From positions 186,001 through 250,000 of the forward strand of contig CAWIYZ010000035.1 in assembly GCA_963840425.1 (NCBI GenBank): a stretch of DNA of 64,000 bases, read 5' to 3'. This document shows positions 19,588 through 27,844 of the stretch, one piece after another. A program made the translations under genes and the position numbers. Source of the stretch: CADEFX01 sp963840425. GTDB taxonomy: Bacteria > Pseudomonadota > Alphaproteobacteria > Rhizobiales > Hyphomicrobiaceae. The notes beneath the pieces were generated by a model. It made no database searches, was not told the origin of the DNA, and saw only the letters and a list, made by a program, of their open reading frames with translations. Within the stretch, counting starts at the first letter, position 1. Each line of letters starts with the position of its first letter.

Positions 19588-20223
19588 ATGAGCTGGGCGG
19601 GGCACATTCCACCCGGCCTCAGAAAAATGCCCGATTTTCCTGCTTTTCTCGTAGCCGCGCTGGCCACGGTGCTTCCTGCGGTTTCAGTTGCAGCGGCGCC
19701 CATGGACATCGAAAGCCAGGACCTCGGGGTGCGCTTCACGGTGCCCGAGCACTGCAGCGCCATGGAGGGGCCGGGCACCATCGAGGCCATCTGCGATCCC
19801 TCGGGCGATGCAACGAAGAGCGCTACTGCGCAGGCCGCGTCCGCGCTCAAGCTCGAGATCGTCGTGCATCCGACCCCAGACGATAAAGACCAGCCGCTGG
19901 ACGTGCTGGCCGCCAGATACTCGTTCGGCCAGTTCGAGAAGGACTTGCCGGCGGCCATCTGCGGCGATGAAGCGCGCGTCAAGATCGAAAATGCCATGCA
20001 GCTCTTCGAGGGTACGCGAGTCGTGTACACTGCCAGCGTCCTTTGTCCCGAGATCCGCTTTCTCGGCTTGGGCGCGCGGCGTGCCGTTGTCCGCACCATT
20101 GTCGGACCCGGTAAGCGGTACCAGGTAGCCGCGCGGTCGCTGGCCGCCGATTTCGAGCGTCTCAAACCGTCGATCGACGCGTTTTTTGCCTCCCTGCGCA
20201 TCGACCCGGAGAAGAGCCCATGA
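19588..20223 (+). CDS. Exported hypothetical protein inserted between purS and purQ
   Basis: A 211-residue protein of unknown function. It starts with ATG at 19588, two bases after the purS stop; an alternative start at 19627 (MPDFPAFLVAALATVLPAV) would begin right at a classical signal peptide ending near VAAAP. The mature part (LGVRFTVPEHCSAMEGPGTI ...) has at least four cysteines and looks like a small periplasmic lipid- or stress-type domain, but I do not recognise it. Its TGA overlaps the purQ ATG (ATGA), so purQ translation is probably coupled to it. The reading frame is intact, arguing that it is real. Confidence 0.72.
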   Translation: MSWAGHIPPGLRKMPDFPAFLVAALATVLPAVSVAAAPMDIESQDLGVRFTVPEHCSAMEGPGTIEAICDPSGDATKSATAQAASALKLEIVVHPTPDDKDQPLDVLAARYSFGQFEKDLPAAICGDEARVKIENAMQLFEGTRVVYTASVLCPEIRFLGLGARRAVVRTIVGPGKRYQVAARSLAADFERLKPSIDAFFASLRIDPEKSP

Positions 20224-20912
20224 AAGCTTCGGTCATCGTCTTTCCCGGATCCAACTGCGACCGCGACGTGAAAGTGGCGCTGGAGGCCGTCAGCGGCCGG
20301 CCGGTCAACATGATCTGGCATGGCGATGCCAGCGTGCCGCCGACCGATGTGATCGTGCTGCCGGGCGGCTTCTCCTACGGCGACTATCTGCGCTGCGGCG
20401 CCATGGCCGCGCACTCGCCCATCATGCGCGACGTGATCCGCAAGGCGAAGGCCGGCACGCCCGTGCTCGGCATCTGCAACGGCTTCCAGGTTCTCTGCGA
20501 GACCGGCCTTTTGCCCGGCATCCTGCAGCGCAACGCCTCGCTGCAGTTCGTGTGCCGCGACGTATGGCTGAAAGTTGAAAACGCAGCCACGTTCTTCACG
20601 AATAAATTTCGACCGAGCGAGATCATCCGCATTCCGATTGCGCATGGCGACGGCAACTACTTTGCCAGCGCTGAGACGCTCGATGAGCTGGAGTCCTCCG
20701 GTCGCGTCGTGCTCCGCTACGTTGATCCGCGAGGGAACGTCACGGCCGCCGCCAATCCCAACGGCGCGCAGCGCAACATCGCCGGCATCTGTGATCCCAC
20801 CGGCCGCATCCTGGGTCTCATGCCGCATCCCGAGCGCCTGTTCGAGCCGGCCCTCGGCGGCACCGACGGTCGGAAAGTGTTCGAGAGCATGCTCGCGCGC
20901 GTTGCCGCTTGA
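20220..20912 (+). CDS. purQ: Phosphoribosylformylglycinamidine synthase subunit PurQ (glutaminase)
   Basis: A 230-residue class I glutamine amidotransferase that feeds ammonia to PurL. The nucleophile is Cys86 in GICNGFQVLCE; the His/Glu pair is in MPHPERLFEP near the C-terminus. The N-terminus VIVFPGSNCDRDV is typical. The ATG overlaps the stop of the upstream unknown gene. purL, which usually follows, is not next: the following gene is on the opposite strand. Confidence 0.97.
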   Translation: MKASVIVFPGSNCDRDVKVALEAVSGRPVNMIWHGDASVPPTDVIVLPGGFSYGDYLRCGAMAAHSPIMRDVIRKAKAGTPVLGICNGFQVLCETGLLPGILQRNASLQFVCRDVWLKVENAATFFTNKFRPSEIIRIPIAHGDGNYFASAETLDELESSGRVVLRYVDPRGNVTAAANPNGAQRNIAGICDPTGRILGLMPHPERLFEPALGGTDGRKVFESMLARVAA

Positions 20913-20978
20913 GGCTGGCGTGCTGGGCTGTCTTGTACAGCGGGCACTGCCGCAACTTTGCCTTATGCTGAGCGTCCG

Positions 20979-21019
20979 TTGCGCTACGCTTGCGCTAGTA
21001 TTGACCTAACGTTGCGCTA
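20979..21019. repeat. Three TTGCGCTA copies spaced 11 and 22 bases apart
   Basis: The octamer TTGCGCTA occurs at 20979-20986, 20990-20997 and 21012-21019, so starts are 11 and 22 bases apart, one and two helical turns. It lies between the convergent genes purQ and the SRAP gene. A protein-binding array or a decayed iteron-like repeat is possible; function is unknown. Confidence 0.5.
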
Positions 21020-21065
21020 GCGTTGTCGTACCTCAACTGATTGTTGTCCGTTGCTGAACGACAGC

Positions 21066-21086
21066 TATCCCCGTCCTGCGGGGATA
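21066..21086. terminator. Hairpin between purQ and the SRAP gene
   Basis: TATCCCCG at 21066-21073 pairs perfectly with CGGGGATA at 21079-21086 across a five-base loop. No T-run follows on either strand, so it is a weak candidate for a bidirectional terminator of two convergent genes. Confidence 0.35.
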
Positions 21087-21125
21087 ACTGCTGCAAGCGC
21101 GTCCTTGGCGGCGCGCCGGGCCAAG

Positions 21126-21809
21126 TCACAAAAGCCTCGGGCGCAGCGGCTGCTGCAGCTCCGGTCCATCGTTGCGCGGATTGCCGATCTCCGGACCGAT
21201 CTCGATCATCTCCAGAAGATCATCCGGCGCCGGGCGCAACAGCTCAGCGGCTGCGTCCGCCGTGACAGCGCGACAATCGAGCCAGGCATCGAACTGGTCG
21301 GGTGGCAGGATGGCGGGCATCCGATCATGCACCGGCGCAACCGTCCCGTTCGCCGGCACGGTGAGGATCGCCATGGTGTCGATCTCACTGCCGTCAGCAC
21401 CGAGCCAGCTCTCGTACAATCCCGCCAGCGCCATCGGCCCACCGTCGCGCCGGCGCACGAGATGGGGACGCCGCGCACCCTTCGCGCCGCCGCTCCATTC
21501 GTAGAACGCATCGGCCGGGATCAGGCAGCGCTTGTGGCGCATGGCGCCGCGGAACGACGGCTTCGTCGATGCCCCTTCGGCCCGCGCGTTGATCAGCGTC
21601 GAGAACGTGCGCGCGTCCTTCACCCACGGCGGAATGAGGCCCCAGCGCACCAGCACGAACTCGCGCTCGCCGCGGTGCCCCATCCTGACGATGCCCACCG
21701 GCTGCGTCGGCGCGATGTTGTAGCGCGGCGGAAACGGATCGATCGTCGCCAGCTTGAAGGTGGCGGCGATCGACGAGGGATGTCCCGTCAGGGCATAGCG
21801 CGGACACAT
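21126..21809 (-). CDS. SOS response-associated peptidase family protein (SRAP, YedK/HMCES-like)
   Basis: A 227-residue SRAP-domain protein. In this family Cys2, exposed after removal of Met, forms a thiazolidine crosslink to abasic sites in single-stranded DNA and protects them. The start at 21809 gives MCPRYALTG, placing Cys at position 2; a longer frame from 21830 would bury it and is rejected. The other conserved residues are visible: RYNIAPTQ (Asn), NARAEG (Arg/Glu) and CLIPADAFYEW (Glu). The final HDRMPAILPP block carries the conserved His. Confidence 0.9.
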   Translation of the reverse strand: MCPRYALTGHPSSIAATFKLATIDPFPPRYNIAPTQPVGIVRMGHRGEREFVLVRWGLIPPWVKDARTFSTLINARAEGASTKPSFRGAMRHKRCLIPADAFYEWSGGAKGARRPHLVRRRDGGPMALAGLYESWLGADGSEIDTMAILTVPANGTVAPVHDRMPAILPPDQFDAWLDCRAVTADAAAELLRPAPDDLLEMIEIGPEIGNPRNDGPELQQPLRPRLL

Positions 21810-21958
21810 TTGGCTGAATCGTCTTTGCAATTACGGGGAATACCAACAAACCGCAATTCTGCGTCCCCGGCCGAGGCGCGACAGCGCGTCGAGCCGGGTC
21901 TTTCCCGTTGGTGGAGTACATCGTCGAGCGCACCACACTACGGATACGTGTGAAAGAT

Positions 21959-21990
21959 CCCGGACAGCGGCGCCAAAGCGCCGCTTCCGG
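21959..21990. terminator. Perfect GC-rich hairpin, terminator-like without T-run
   Basis: AGCGGCGC (21966-21973) and GCGCCGCT (21978-21985) pair around the loop CAAA, with CCGG outer arms extending the stem. No oligo-T follows on either strand. It lies upstream of the SRAP gene, so it is not that gene's terminator. Confidence 0.35.
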
Positions 21991-22288
21991 GAACGCAGTG
22001 GAAAGATGGTTCCACCTCAATCGGAAGCCTTCTAAGTCGAGCATTTAATTGCGGATGAGGCTGCCTGCCTTGGCAAGGTCGATCTGCCCACAATAGCAGA
22101 CCGCAAGATGCCTCATCCTCGACGATGAAAATATGCCATCAGCGGACATCAGAGCACATCGTCCGAGATGATGGCGTTGCAGGCGCGAAATCTGATTAGC
22201 TGCCTCGGCGGAAGGTCAGGGTCACCCGACACCATTCGGCTCGCGTGGGGACCTTCACCGAAAGCTACCCGGGTTAACCGCGCCTTAT

Positions 22289-22317
22289 TAGCCATTAAGG
22301 GTTTTACCTGATGGCTA
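22289..22317. repeat. Inverted repeat upstream of the sensor kinase
   Basis: TAGCCAT (22289-22295) is mirrored by ATGGCTA (22311-22317), with a further AGG/CCT pairing inside. The centre lies about 70 bases before the kinase start, a position suited to an operator or a leader hairpin. Function is inferred from position only. Confidence 0.4.
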
Positions 22318-22373
22318 CCCAGAACACTAAGGAGTAGTGGTGATTCTGCATCGGGGTATTTGCAGGGAAATCC

Positions 22374-24317
22374 GTGTCACGCTCCAGTCTGCACGGTGGG
22401 GTTATCGTTCATTTTTGTTGCGGTGTAGCACTTCTCGCCGCGCTGATGCTGTCGGTTGCGTGCTCGATTGCAAACGCCAACGATACCAAGCGTATCGTGC
22501 TGCTGCACTCTTTTGGCCGCGATTTCAAACCCTGGAGCGAATATGCCAAGGCCATCCGCAGCGAGCTGGAACGGCAGTCGCCTTGGCGCCTGGAAATCGC
22601 CGATCATTCGCTGATGACGGCCCGTTTCAGCAATGAGGATCAAGAGCCCCCCTATGTCGAATATCTGCGCGCACTCTTCGCCAAGCAGCCGCCTGACCTC
22701 GTTCTAAGTATCGGTGCGCCCGCGGCCGGTTTCGTCCAGAGGCACCGGCAGCAGTTGTTCGGCCGCATCCCCATGCTCTTCACGGCCGTGGAGCAACGCC
22801 GTGTACGGTTTACCCAACTTACGCCGTATGACACGGTTGTCGCGGTGGCCCACGATTTTCCCGCTGCCATCGAAAATATCCTGCGCGTCTTGCCGAACAC
22901 GAAAAACGTGGCGGTGATCAATGGCAATTCTCCACTCGAGAAATTTTGGTTGGAGGAGATGCGCAGAGAGTTGAAGCCTTTCGAGCAGAAAGTGGCCTTT
23001 ACGTGGTTCAATGATCTGTCGTTCGAAGACATACTGAAGCAGGCAGCCACACTGCCCCCACACTCTGCAATCTTCTGGCACCTGATGTCGGTCGATGCGG
23101 CAGGGCACGCGCACGAGGGCGGTAGTGCGCTGCGCAGGCTGCATGACGTAGCCAACGCGCCGATCTTTTCCTACGACAATTCCTTCTTTGGCCGAGACCT
23201 CGTCGGCGGGCCGATGCACTCGGTGATCGAGGGAAGCCGCCAGACAGCCTCGGTTGCCATGCGCATTCTTCACGGAGAGAAGCCCGGCGATATCAAAACG
23301 CCGGTCATGGGATTCGCGGCACCGAAATTCGACTGGCGGCAATTGCAGCGCTGGGGCATCAGCGAAGGCCGCCTGCCGCCCGGCAGCGATGTCCGCTTTC
23401 GTCAACCGACGCCTTGGGAGCACTACCGCTGGCAGATCATAGGCGTTTTACTCGCCGTGCTGCTCCAGTCGGCGATGATTACGTGGCTGCTGATAGAGCG
23501 ATTCGGGCGGCGCAGGGCCGAAACAAGATCCCGCAAGCTCTCGCTGGAGGTCATACATCTCAATCGCGCAGCCGAAGCAGGCGCGCTATCGGCATCCTTC
23601 GCGCACGACCTCGGCCAGCCAACGTTATCCATTGCACTCAATGCCCAATGGGCGGAAAAGCTACTCAGCAGGGACCGGCCAGACCTCGGTAAGATAAAGG
23701 AAGCCGTGGTCGACATTGGCCGCGCCAATGACCACGCCGCGGCGATCATGAAGCGGTTTCGAAAATTGCTCAAGCGCAGGAGCGCTTCCGAGATTCAACA
23801 CGAGACCGACCTGAGTGCGGTGATTGCGGATGCCTTGAGCATTCTTTCGACGGAAGCCAATCAGAGACAGGTTGTCCTGCTTGCTGAGGGCCACAAAGGG
23901 CCGCTGCTGGTAAGGGCCGATCCCGTGCATATGCTGCAGCTTCTACTGAACTTGGCAACAAACGCGATGGATGCCATGGCCGACGTCCCTCTGGGTGAGC
24001 GGCGAGTTGTCATTCGGACAGCAGGACTCCGGGATTCCACGGTCGAGGTGGCAGTGATCGATTCTGGCCCTGGTATCCCGGACGAGAAGATCAGCGAGAT
24101 TTTCGAGACCTTCTACACGACCAAGGAACGTGGAACCGGCCTCGGATTGTCGATCGCGCGTACTATCGTCGAGTCCTATGGTGGGAAGATCTGGGCTGAA
24201 AACTGCGCCGAAGGTGGCGCCGCATTTCATTTCACAATCCCGCTCAGCACGGCTCGGCGTGTTCAACCTCATTCGCGATCCGAAAAGAAGGAGGTTGAGG
24301 CTGCGACCGCTGCGTGA
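22374..24317 (+). CDS. Orphan sensor histidine kinase with an ABC-type substrate-binding sensor domain
   Basis: A 647-residue membrane kinase. Residues 1-35 look like a signal/anchor. About 40-335 resemble the ABC transporter substrate-binding fold of the PF04392 type (IVLLHSFGRDFKPW, then DLVLSIGAPAAGF), which would sit in the periplasm. A single membrane helix is at about 347-368. HisKA follows with His411 in SFAHDLGQPTLSIALNAQ, and HATPase_c has N, G1 and G2 boxes (LNLATNAMDAM, DSGPGIPDEKI, GTGLGLSIA). The start is a GTG at 22374 with AGGGAAA before it; an in-frame stop at 22341 rules out a longer form. No response regulator is encoded nearby. Confidence 0.87.
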   Translation: MSRSSLHGGVIVHFCCGVALLAALMLSVACSIANANDTKRIVLLHSFGRDFKPWSEYAKAIRSELERQSPWRLEIADHSLMTARFSNEDQEPPYVEYLRALFAKQPPDLVLSIGAPAAGFVQRHRQQLFGRIPMLFTAVEQRRVRFTQLTPYDTVVAVAHDFPAAIENILRVLPNTKNVAVINGNSPLEKFWLEEMRRELKPFEQKVAFTWFNDLSFEDILKQAATLPPHSAIFWHLMSVDAAGHAHEGGSALRRLHDVANAPIFSYDNSFFGRDLVGGPMHSVIEGSRQTASVAMRILHGEKPGDIKTPVMGFAAPKFDWRQLQRWGISEGRLPPGSDVRFRQPTPWEHYRWQIIGVLLAVLLQSAMITWLLIERFGRRRAETRSRKLSLEVIHLNRAAEAGALSASFAHDLGQPTLSIALNAQWAEKLLSRDRPDLGKIKEAVVDIGRANDHAAAIMKRFRKLLKRRSASEIQHETDLSAVIADALSILSTEANQRQVVLLAEGHKGPLLVRADPVHMLQLLLNLATNAMDAMADVPLGERRVVIRTAGLRDSTVEVAVIDSGPGIPDEKISEIFETFYTTKERGTGLGLSIARTIVESYGGKIWAENCAEGGAAFHFTIPLSTARRVQPHSRSEKKEVEAATAA

Positions 24318-24382
24318 CGCAGCCATGCGACCGCATGCGGAACATTGCTCGCCGGTGCCTGTCGAGCAAGTTGGCGCGACAC

Positions 24383-24964
24383 CTACGGCCGCGCGGGTGT
24401 GATGCCGTGCCGCCTCATGATTGCGATCATTTTTGGCACGTCGGGCGGCCCTCCGGCGGCCGCGTTGATGACCTCGGCGGATTCCCGGAAGAACGCTGGT
24501 CCGATTGCGGCCGGCGTGATCACGCACAGCGCCCTCACATCCGAATCGCCGTTGTTGTCGAAGCGATGCACCGCGCCACGCGGAATACAGAGAGCCTGCC
24601 CGGGTCCGACATCGAACCGATTGCCGTCGACGGTCCAGGTCAGCACGCCGCTGATGCCGTAGATCGTCTCCTCGTAGTGGTCGTGGCTGTGGGCCGGAGC
24701 CGCCAGCCGCTGCTTGGCCGGGTACCATCATCTCGAAGGCCGCGATGCTGCCGCTCGAGTGGTCCTGCCGGTGACCAGGAATCGCACTCCAAGCGGGCCC
24801 AGCCGGATGGTCTCATCGGCCGGATTGACTGAGCGGTCCGGTGGCGCCGCTCGCGCCGCGGAGCCGACAAGCGCCGTCAACACACTCGCAGCAGATCGCC
24901 ACCATCGCGCCAGCCGAGCAACGCTCCGGCGTCGAGCTGGGAGCCGAGAGGTCCTCCTGCGCAC
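24383..24964 (-). CDS. Cupin domain protein, broken by two compensating frameshifts
   Basis: A single-domain cupin (about 190 residues if repaired) reconstructed from three frame segments: DETIRLGPLGVRFLVTG, then QDHSSGSIAAFEMMVPG in the next frame, then KQRLAAPAHSHDHYEETIYG back in the first frame, and on to the end at 24383. A missing base near 24765-24769 and a surplus base near 24713-24719 explain this. The metal-binding cupin motif 1 (HSHDHYEETIYG) and motif 2 (GQALCIPRGAVHRFDN) are both present after repair. The start is uncertain; a GTG at 24964 precedes a basic stretch and a hydrophobic segment that could be a signal. Divergent from the LysR gene. Confidence 0.65.
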
Positions 24965-25129
24965 ATCGGAGCGAGTTCAGGTGCACGCTGCTGGGTCTGT
25001 CATGTGCTAGTCTCCTCTTGAGGTGGGTGGTTCGGGCATCGGCAACTGGTGCGGTGGTAGCACTCAGCGCGGGTGGACTGGGCAGCCACAGGATTGTTCG
25101 ACCGTCCGACAGAAATGTTGAGCTCGGCC

Positions 25130-26060
25130 ATGTTCGACTGGAACGACCTGCGCTACCTTCTGGCGGTCGCGCGCGAGGGCAGCACGCACTCCGCGGCGAA
25201 GGCCCTCGATGTCAGCCAGCCGACCGTGCAGCGGCGCCTCGCGGCGCTCGAGGAGCGCGTCGACCGCAAGCTCGTCGAGCATCACCCGACAGGCTACCGG
25301 CTCACCGAGCTCGGCAAGGCGCTGTTCCCGCACGCTGAAGACGTCGAGCGATCCGTCGAGGCGTTCCAGCGGCAACTGATGTCGGAGGGAGAGGAACTGA
25401 CGGGCACGCTGCGGGTGACCTGTCCGGAGGGGATGGCGTCGCGGTCTGCTCGCCCCGGTGATCGAGACGTTCCGCGAAAAGTACCCCGAGCTGCGCGTCG
25501 ACCTCATCATGACCGATCGCCGGCTCGATCTCGCCAAGGGTGAAGCCGAAGTCGCGCTGCGCATGCATGAACCCGGCGACGACTCGCTCATCGCGCGCAG
25601 GATCGCCAATTCACCGTGGGCCGTTTTTGCGAGCCAGTCGTACATCAAGCGCCACGGCCGCCCGCAACGATGGGAAGATCTGGACCAGCACGCCATTATC
25701 GAGTTCGCCGGCGAACTGGCCGACAATCACGCCGCACGCTGGCTGCGATCCGTGGCGCCGAGGGCAACGATCGCAATCCGCGGCAATTCGATGCTCGGCG
25801 TGCTGGCCGCCGTAAAATCAGGCGCCGGATTGGCTCCCTTGCCGATGCTGCTGGGCAGATCGGAGGACGGCCTCGAGCCGGTTCTGGAGTCGATCCCCGA
25901 GATCGACTCGAAGCTCTACCTGGTCATGCATGCGGACCTGAAGCGCACGCCCCGCGTGCGCGCGTTCTGCGATTTCGTGGTTGCCGAATTTGCGCGCTTG
26001 CGCCCGCTCATAGCGGGAACCGCAAAACAGCTCGCCACTCCCCCGGCTGAAGAATTGTAG
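25130..26060 (+). CDS. LysR family transcriptional regulator, frameshifted
   Basis: About 309 residues if repaired. The N-terminal winged helix-turn-helix starts at MFDWNDLRYLLAVAREGSTH and includes SQPTVQRRLAALEERVDRKL. At about 25441-25446 (residue 104) one surplus base in GCGGTCTGC breaks the frame; the effector domain continues in another frame as LLAPVIETFREKYPELRVDL through KSGAGLAPLPMLLG to 26060. It is a paralogue of the intact LysR at 38632-39540, sharing the MFDWND start. Divergent from the cupin gene, which may be its target. Confidence 0.85.
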
Positions 26061-26224
26061 GCGGGCACTCCAGGCTCGACCCATCTGTCTGCGAATGTCG
26101 CCTCCGGGCAGAAGCGATGCGTCCCCCGGGGAGCACAACGCTTCCGTTCTACCTCCGACAACAGACGCGAGGGAGCTTGGGTGTGCAACTGAGGCACGAC
26201 CTTAGCGCCTGCCGCTCGCGGACC

Positions 26225-27622
26225 CTACTGCGCCAGCCGCGGCAGGATGCGCGCCCAGCTCCGCGCGCCTTTCTTGAACGAGGACAGGTTGTATTTCTCG
26301 TTCGGCGAATGGATGCGGTCGTCGTCGAGGCCGAAGCCCACCAGCAGCGCATCCATGCCCAGCACGTCCTTGAACGACTGCACGATGGGAATGGACCCAC
26401 CCATGCCGATCATGGCCGCGGGCCGGTCCCACTCGTCGCTGAGCGCCGCTGCCGCCTTGACGATGTGCGCGGCCGACGGATCGAAGGCGATGGCCGGGCT
26501 GCCGCGCGGGGCGATGAGCTCGGCTTTGCAGTCCTTCGGCAGGCGCTCCTTCACGAACGCCGCGATGCCCTTCAGCACCTTGTCCGGTTTCATGCCCGGC
26601 ACCAGGCGGCAGGTGATCTTCACCGACGCCTTGGACGGGATCACGGTCTTGGTGCCGACGCCCTGATAGCCGCCGGTGACACCGTTGAACTCCAAGGTCG
26701 GCCTCGCCCAGATCTGCTCCAGCGCGCTGTGCTTGCTCTCGCCCGCAGGCACCGACAGGCCCACGTCACCGAGAAATTTCTGCGCATCGAAACCCAGGCT
26801 CGCCCACTGCTTGGCCTGCCCGGCTGGCGGCTTGGTGATGTCGTCGTAGAAACCCGGAATGCGCACGCGTCCCTTGTCGTCGTGCATCTCGCCCATGATG
26901 CGCGCCAACACGCGGATGGGATTGGCCGCCGCGCCGCCGTATGTGCCGGAATGCAGATCGCGCGAGGCCGCCGTGATCACCAGCTCCGTACCCGCAAGCC
27001 CGCGCAACTGCGTGGCGATGGCTGGCGTGTCCTTGTCCCACTGCGCCGTATCGCACACCAGCGCCAGATCCGCCTTCACCTCCTTGCCGTGCTTGGCCAG
27101 GAAGCCCGGCAGCGACGGGGAGCCGCATTCCTCCTCGCCTTCGAGCAGCACGCTCACCGCCACCGGCAGCTCACCCGCCACCTTCTTCCACGCGCGCGCC
27201 GCCTCCAGGAAGGTCATGAGCTGACCCTTGTTGTCCTCGGCGCCGCGCGCGACGATCACCTTGCCGTTGCCCTTCTCGGTGGCGATGCGCGGCTCGAACG
27301 GGTCGGTTTTCCACAGCTCCAGCGGATCGGGCGGCTGCACGTCGTAGTGGCCGTAGAACAGCAGATGCGGCATGCCCTTCGGCACCTTGCCGCGATCGTG
27401 CGCCACCACCATGGGATGCCCCGTGGTGGGCACCACCTTGGCCTCGGCAAAGCCGATGCTCTTGATCTCGCGCGCGCACCACTCGGCGGCTTTCTGGCAG
27501 TTCGCCTTGTAGGCCGGATCGGTCGAAATGCTCGGGATGCGGATCAGCTCGAACAGCCGCTCCAGCGCGGCGTCCTCGCCCGCCTCCAGCTCCTTCAGCA
27601 CGCGTGGCAATTGATCGGTCAT
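26225..27622 (-). CDS. M20 family metallopeptidase (dipeptidase-like)
   Basis: A 465-residue cytoplasmic dizinc peptidase of the M20 dipeptidase/CNDP type. Zinc ligands and catalytic residues are in order: His92 and Asp94 in YGHYDVQPP, Asp130 in GAEDNKGQ, Glu163/Glu164 in EGEEECGSPS, Asp in CDTAQWDKD, and a late His in MGGSIPIVQ-adjacent sequence. A dimerisation domain interrupts the catalytic domain at about residues 215-370. The start ATG at 27622 is divergent from ppdK. Substrate range is unknown; small peptides are likely. Confidence 0.9.
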   Translation of the reverse strand: MTDQLPRVLKELEAGEDAALERLFELIRIPSISTDPAYKANCQKAAEWCAREIKSIGFAEAKVVPTTGHPMVVAHDRGKVPKGMPHLLFYGHYDVQPPDPLELWKTDPFEPRIATEKGNGKVIVARGAEDNKGQLMTFLEAARAWKKVAGELPVAVSVLLEGEEECGSPSLPGFLAKHGKEVKADLALVCDTAQWDKDTPAIATQLRGLAGTELVITAASRDLHSGTYGGAAANPIRVLARIMGEMHDDKGRVRIPGFYDDITKPPAGQAKQWASLGFDAQKFLGDVGLSVPAGESKHSALEQIWARPTLEFNGVTGGYQGVGTKTVIPSKASVKITCRLVPGMKPDKVLKGIAAFVKERLPKDCKAELIAPRGSPAIAFDPSAAHIVKAAAALSDEWDRPAAMIGMGGSIPIVQSFKDVLGMDALLVGFGLDDDRIHSPNEKYNLSSFKKGARSWARILPRLAQ

Positions 27623-27844
27623 GGATTGGCGGCCCCCTCGTTCGCTGTCGCTTTGCGCGCACAGTGCGCAAGCCCTGCGCTCTCGTCAAAGACTTACTGG
27701 CAATGACGACCCAGCTCGCCTCACATAAGACCAAGGACCCGTAGCGACCCCCTGCGCGTTGGCTTGCTGGCCTGTTAGCAGGCAGTTCCCATTCACCGAC
27801 CACAGCGCTATGGAAAGACCGCCTGGGCCACCCGGAGAATATGC

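Larger units (their letters stand above)
21810..22373 (+). other. 564-base intergenic region before the sensor kinase
   Basis: No credible protein gene on either strand. It contains a GC-rich hairpin (21959-21990) and an inverted repeat with TAGCCAT arms (22289-22317). The latter half is AT-richer than surrounding DNA and presumably carries the kinase promoter. GCTACCC also occurs twice, at 22265 and 22314. No tRNA or known small RNA pattern was recognised. Confidence 0.45.
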
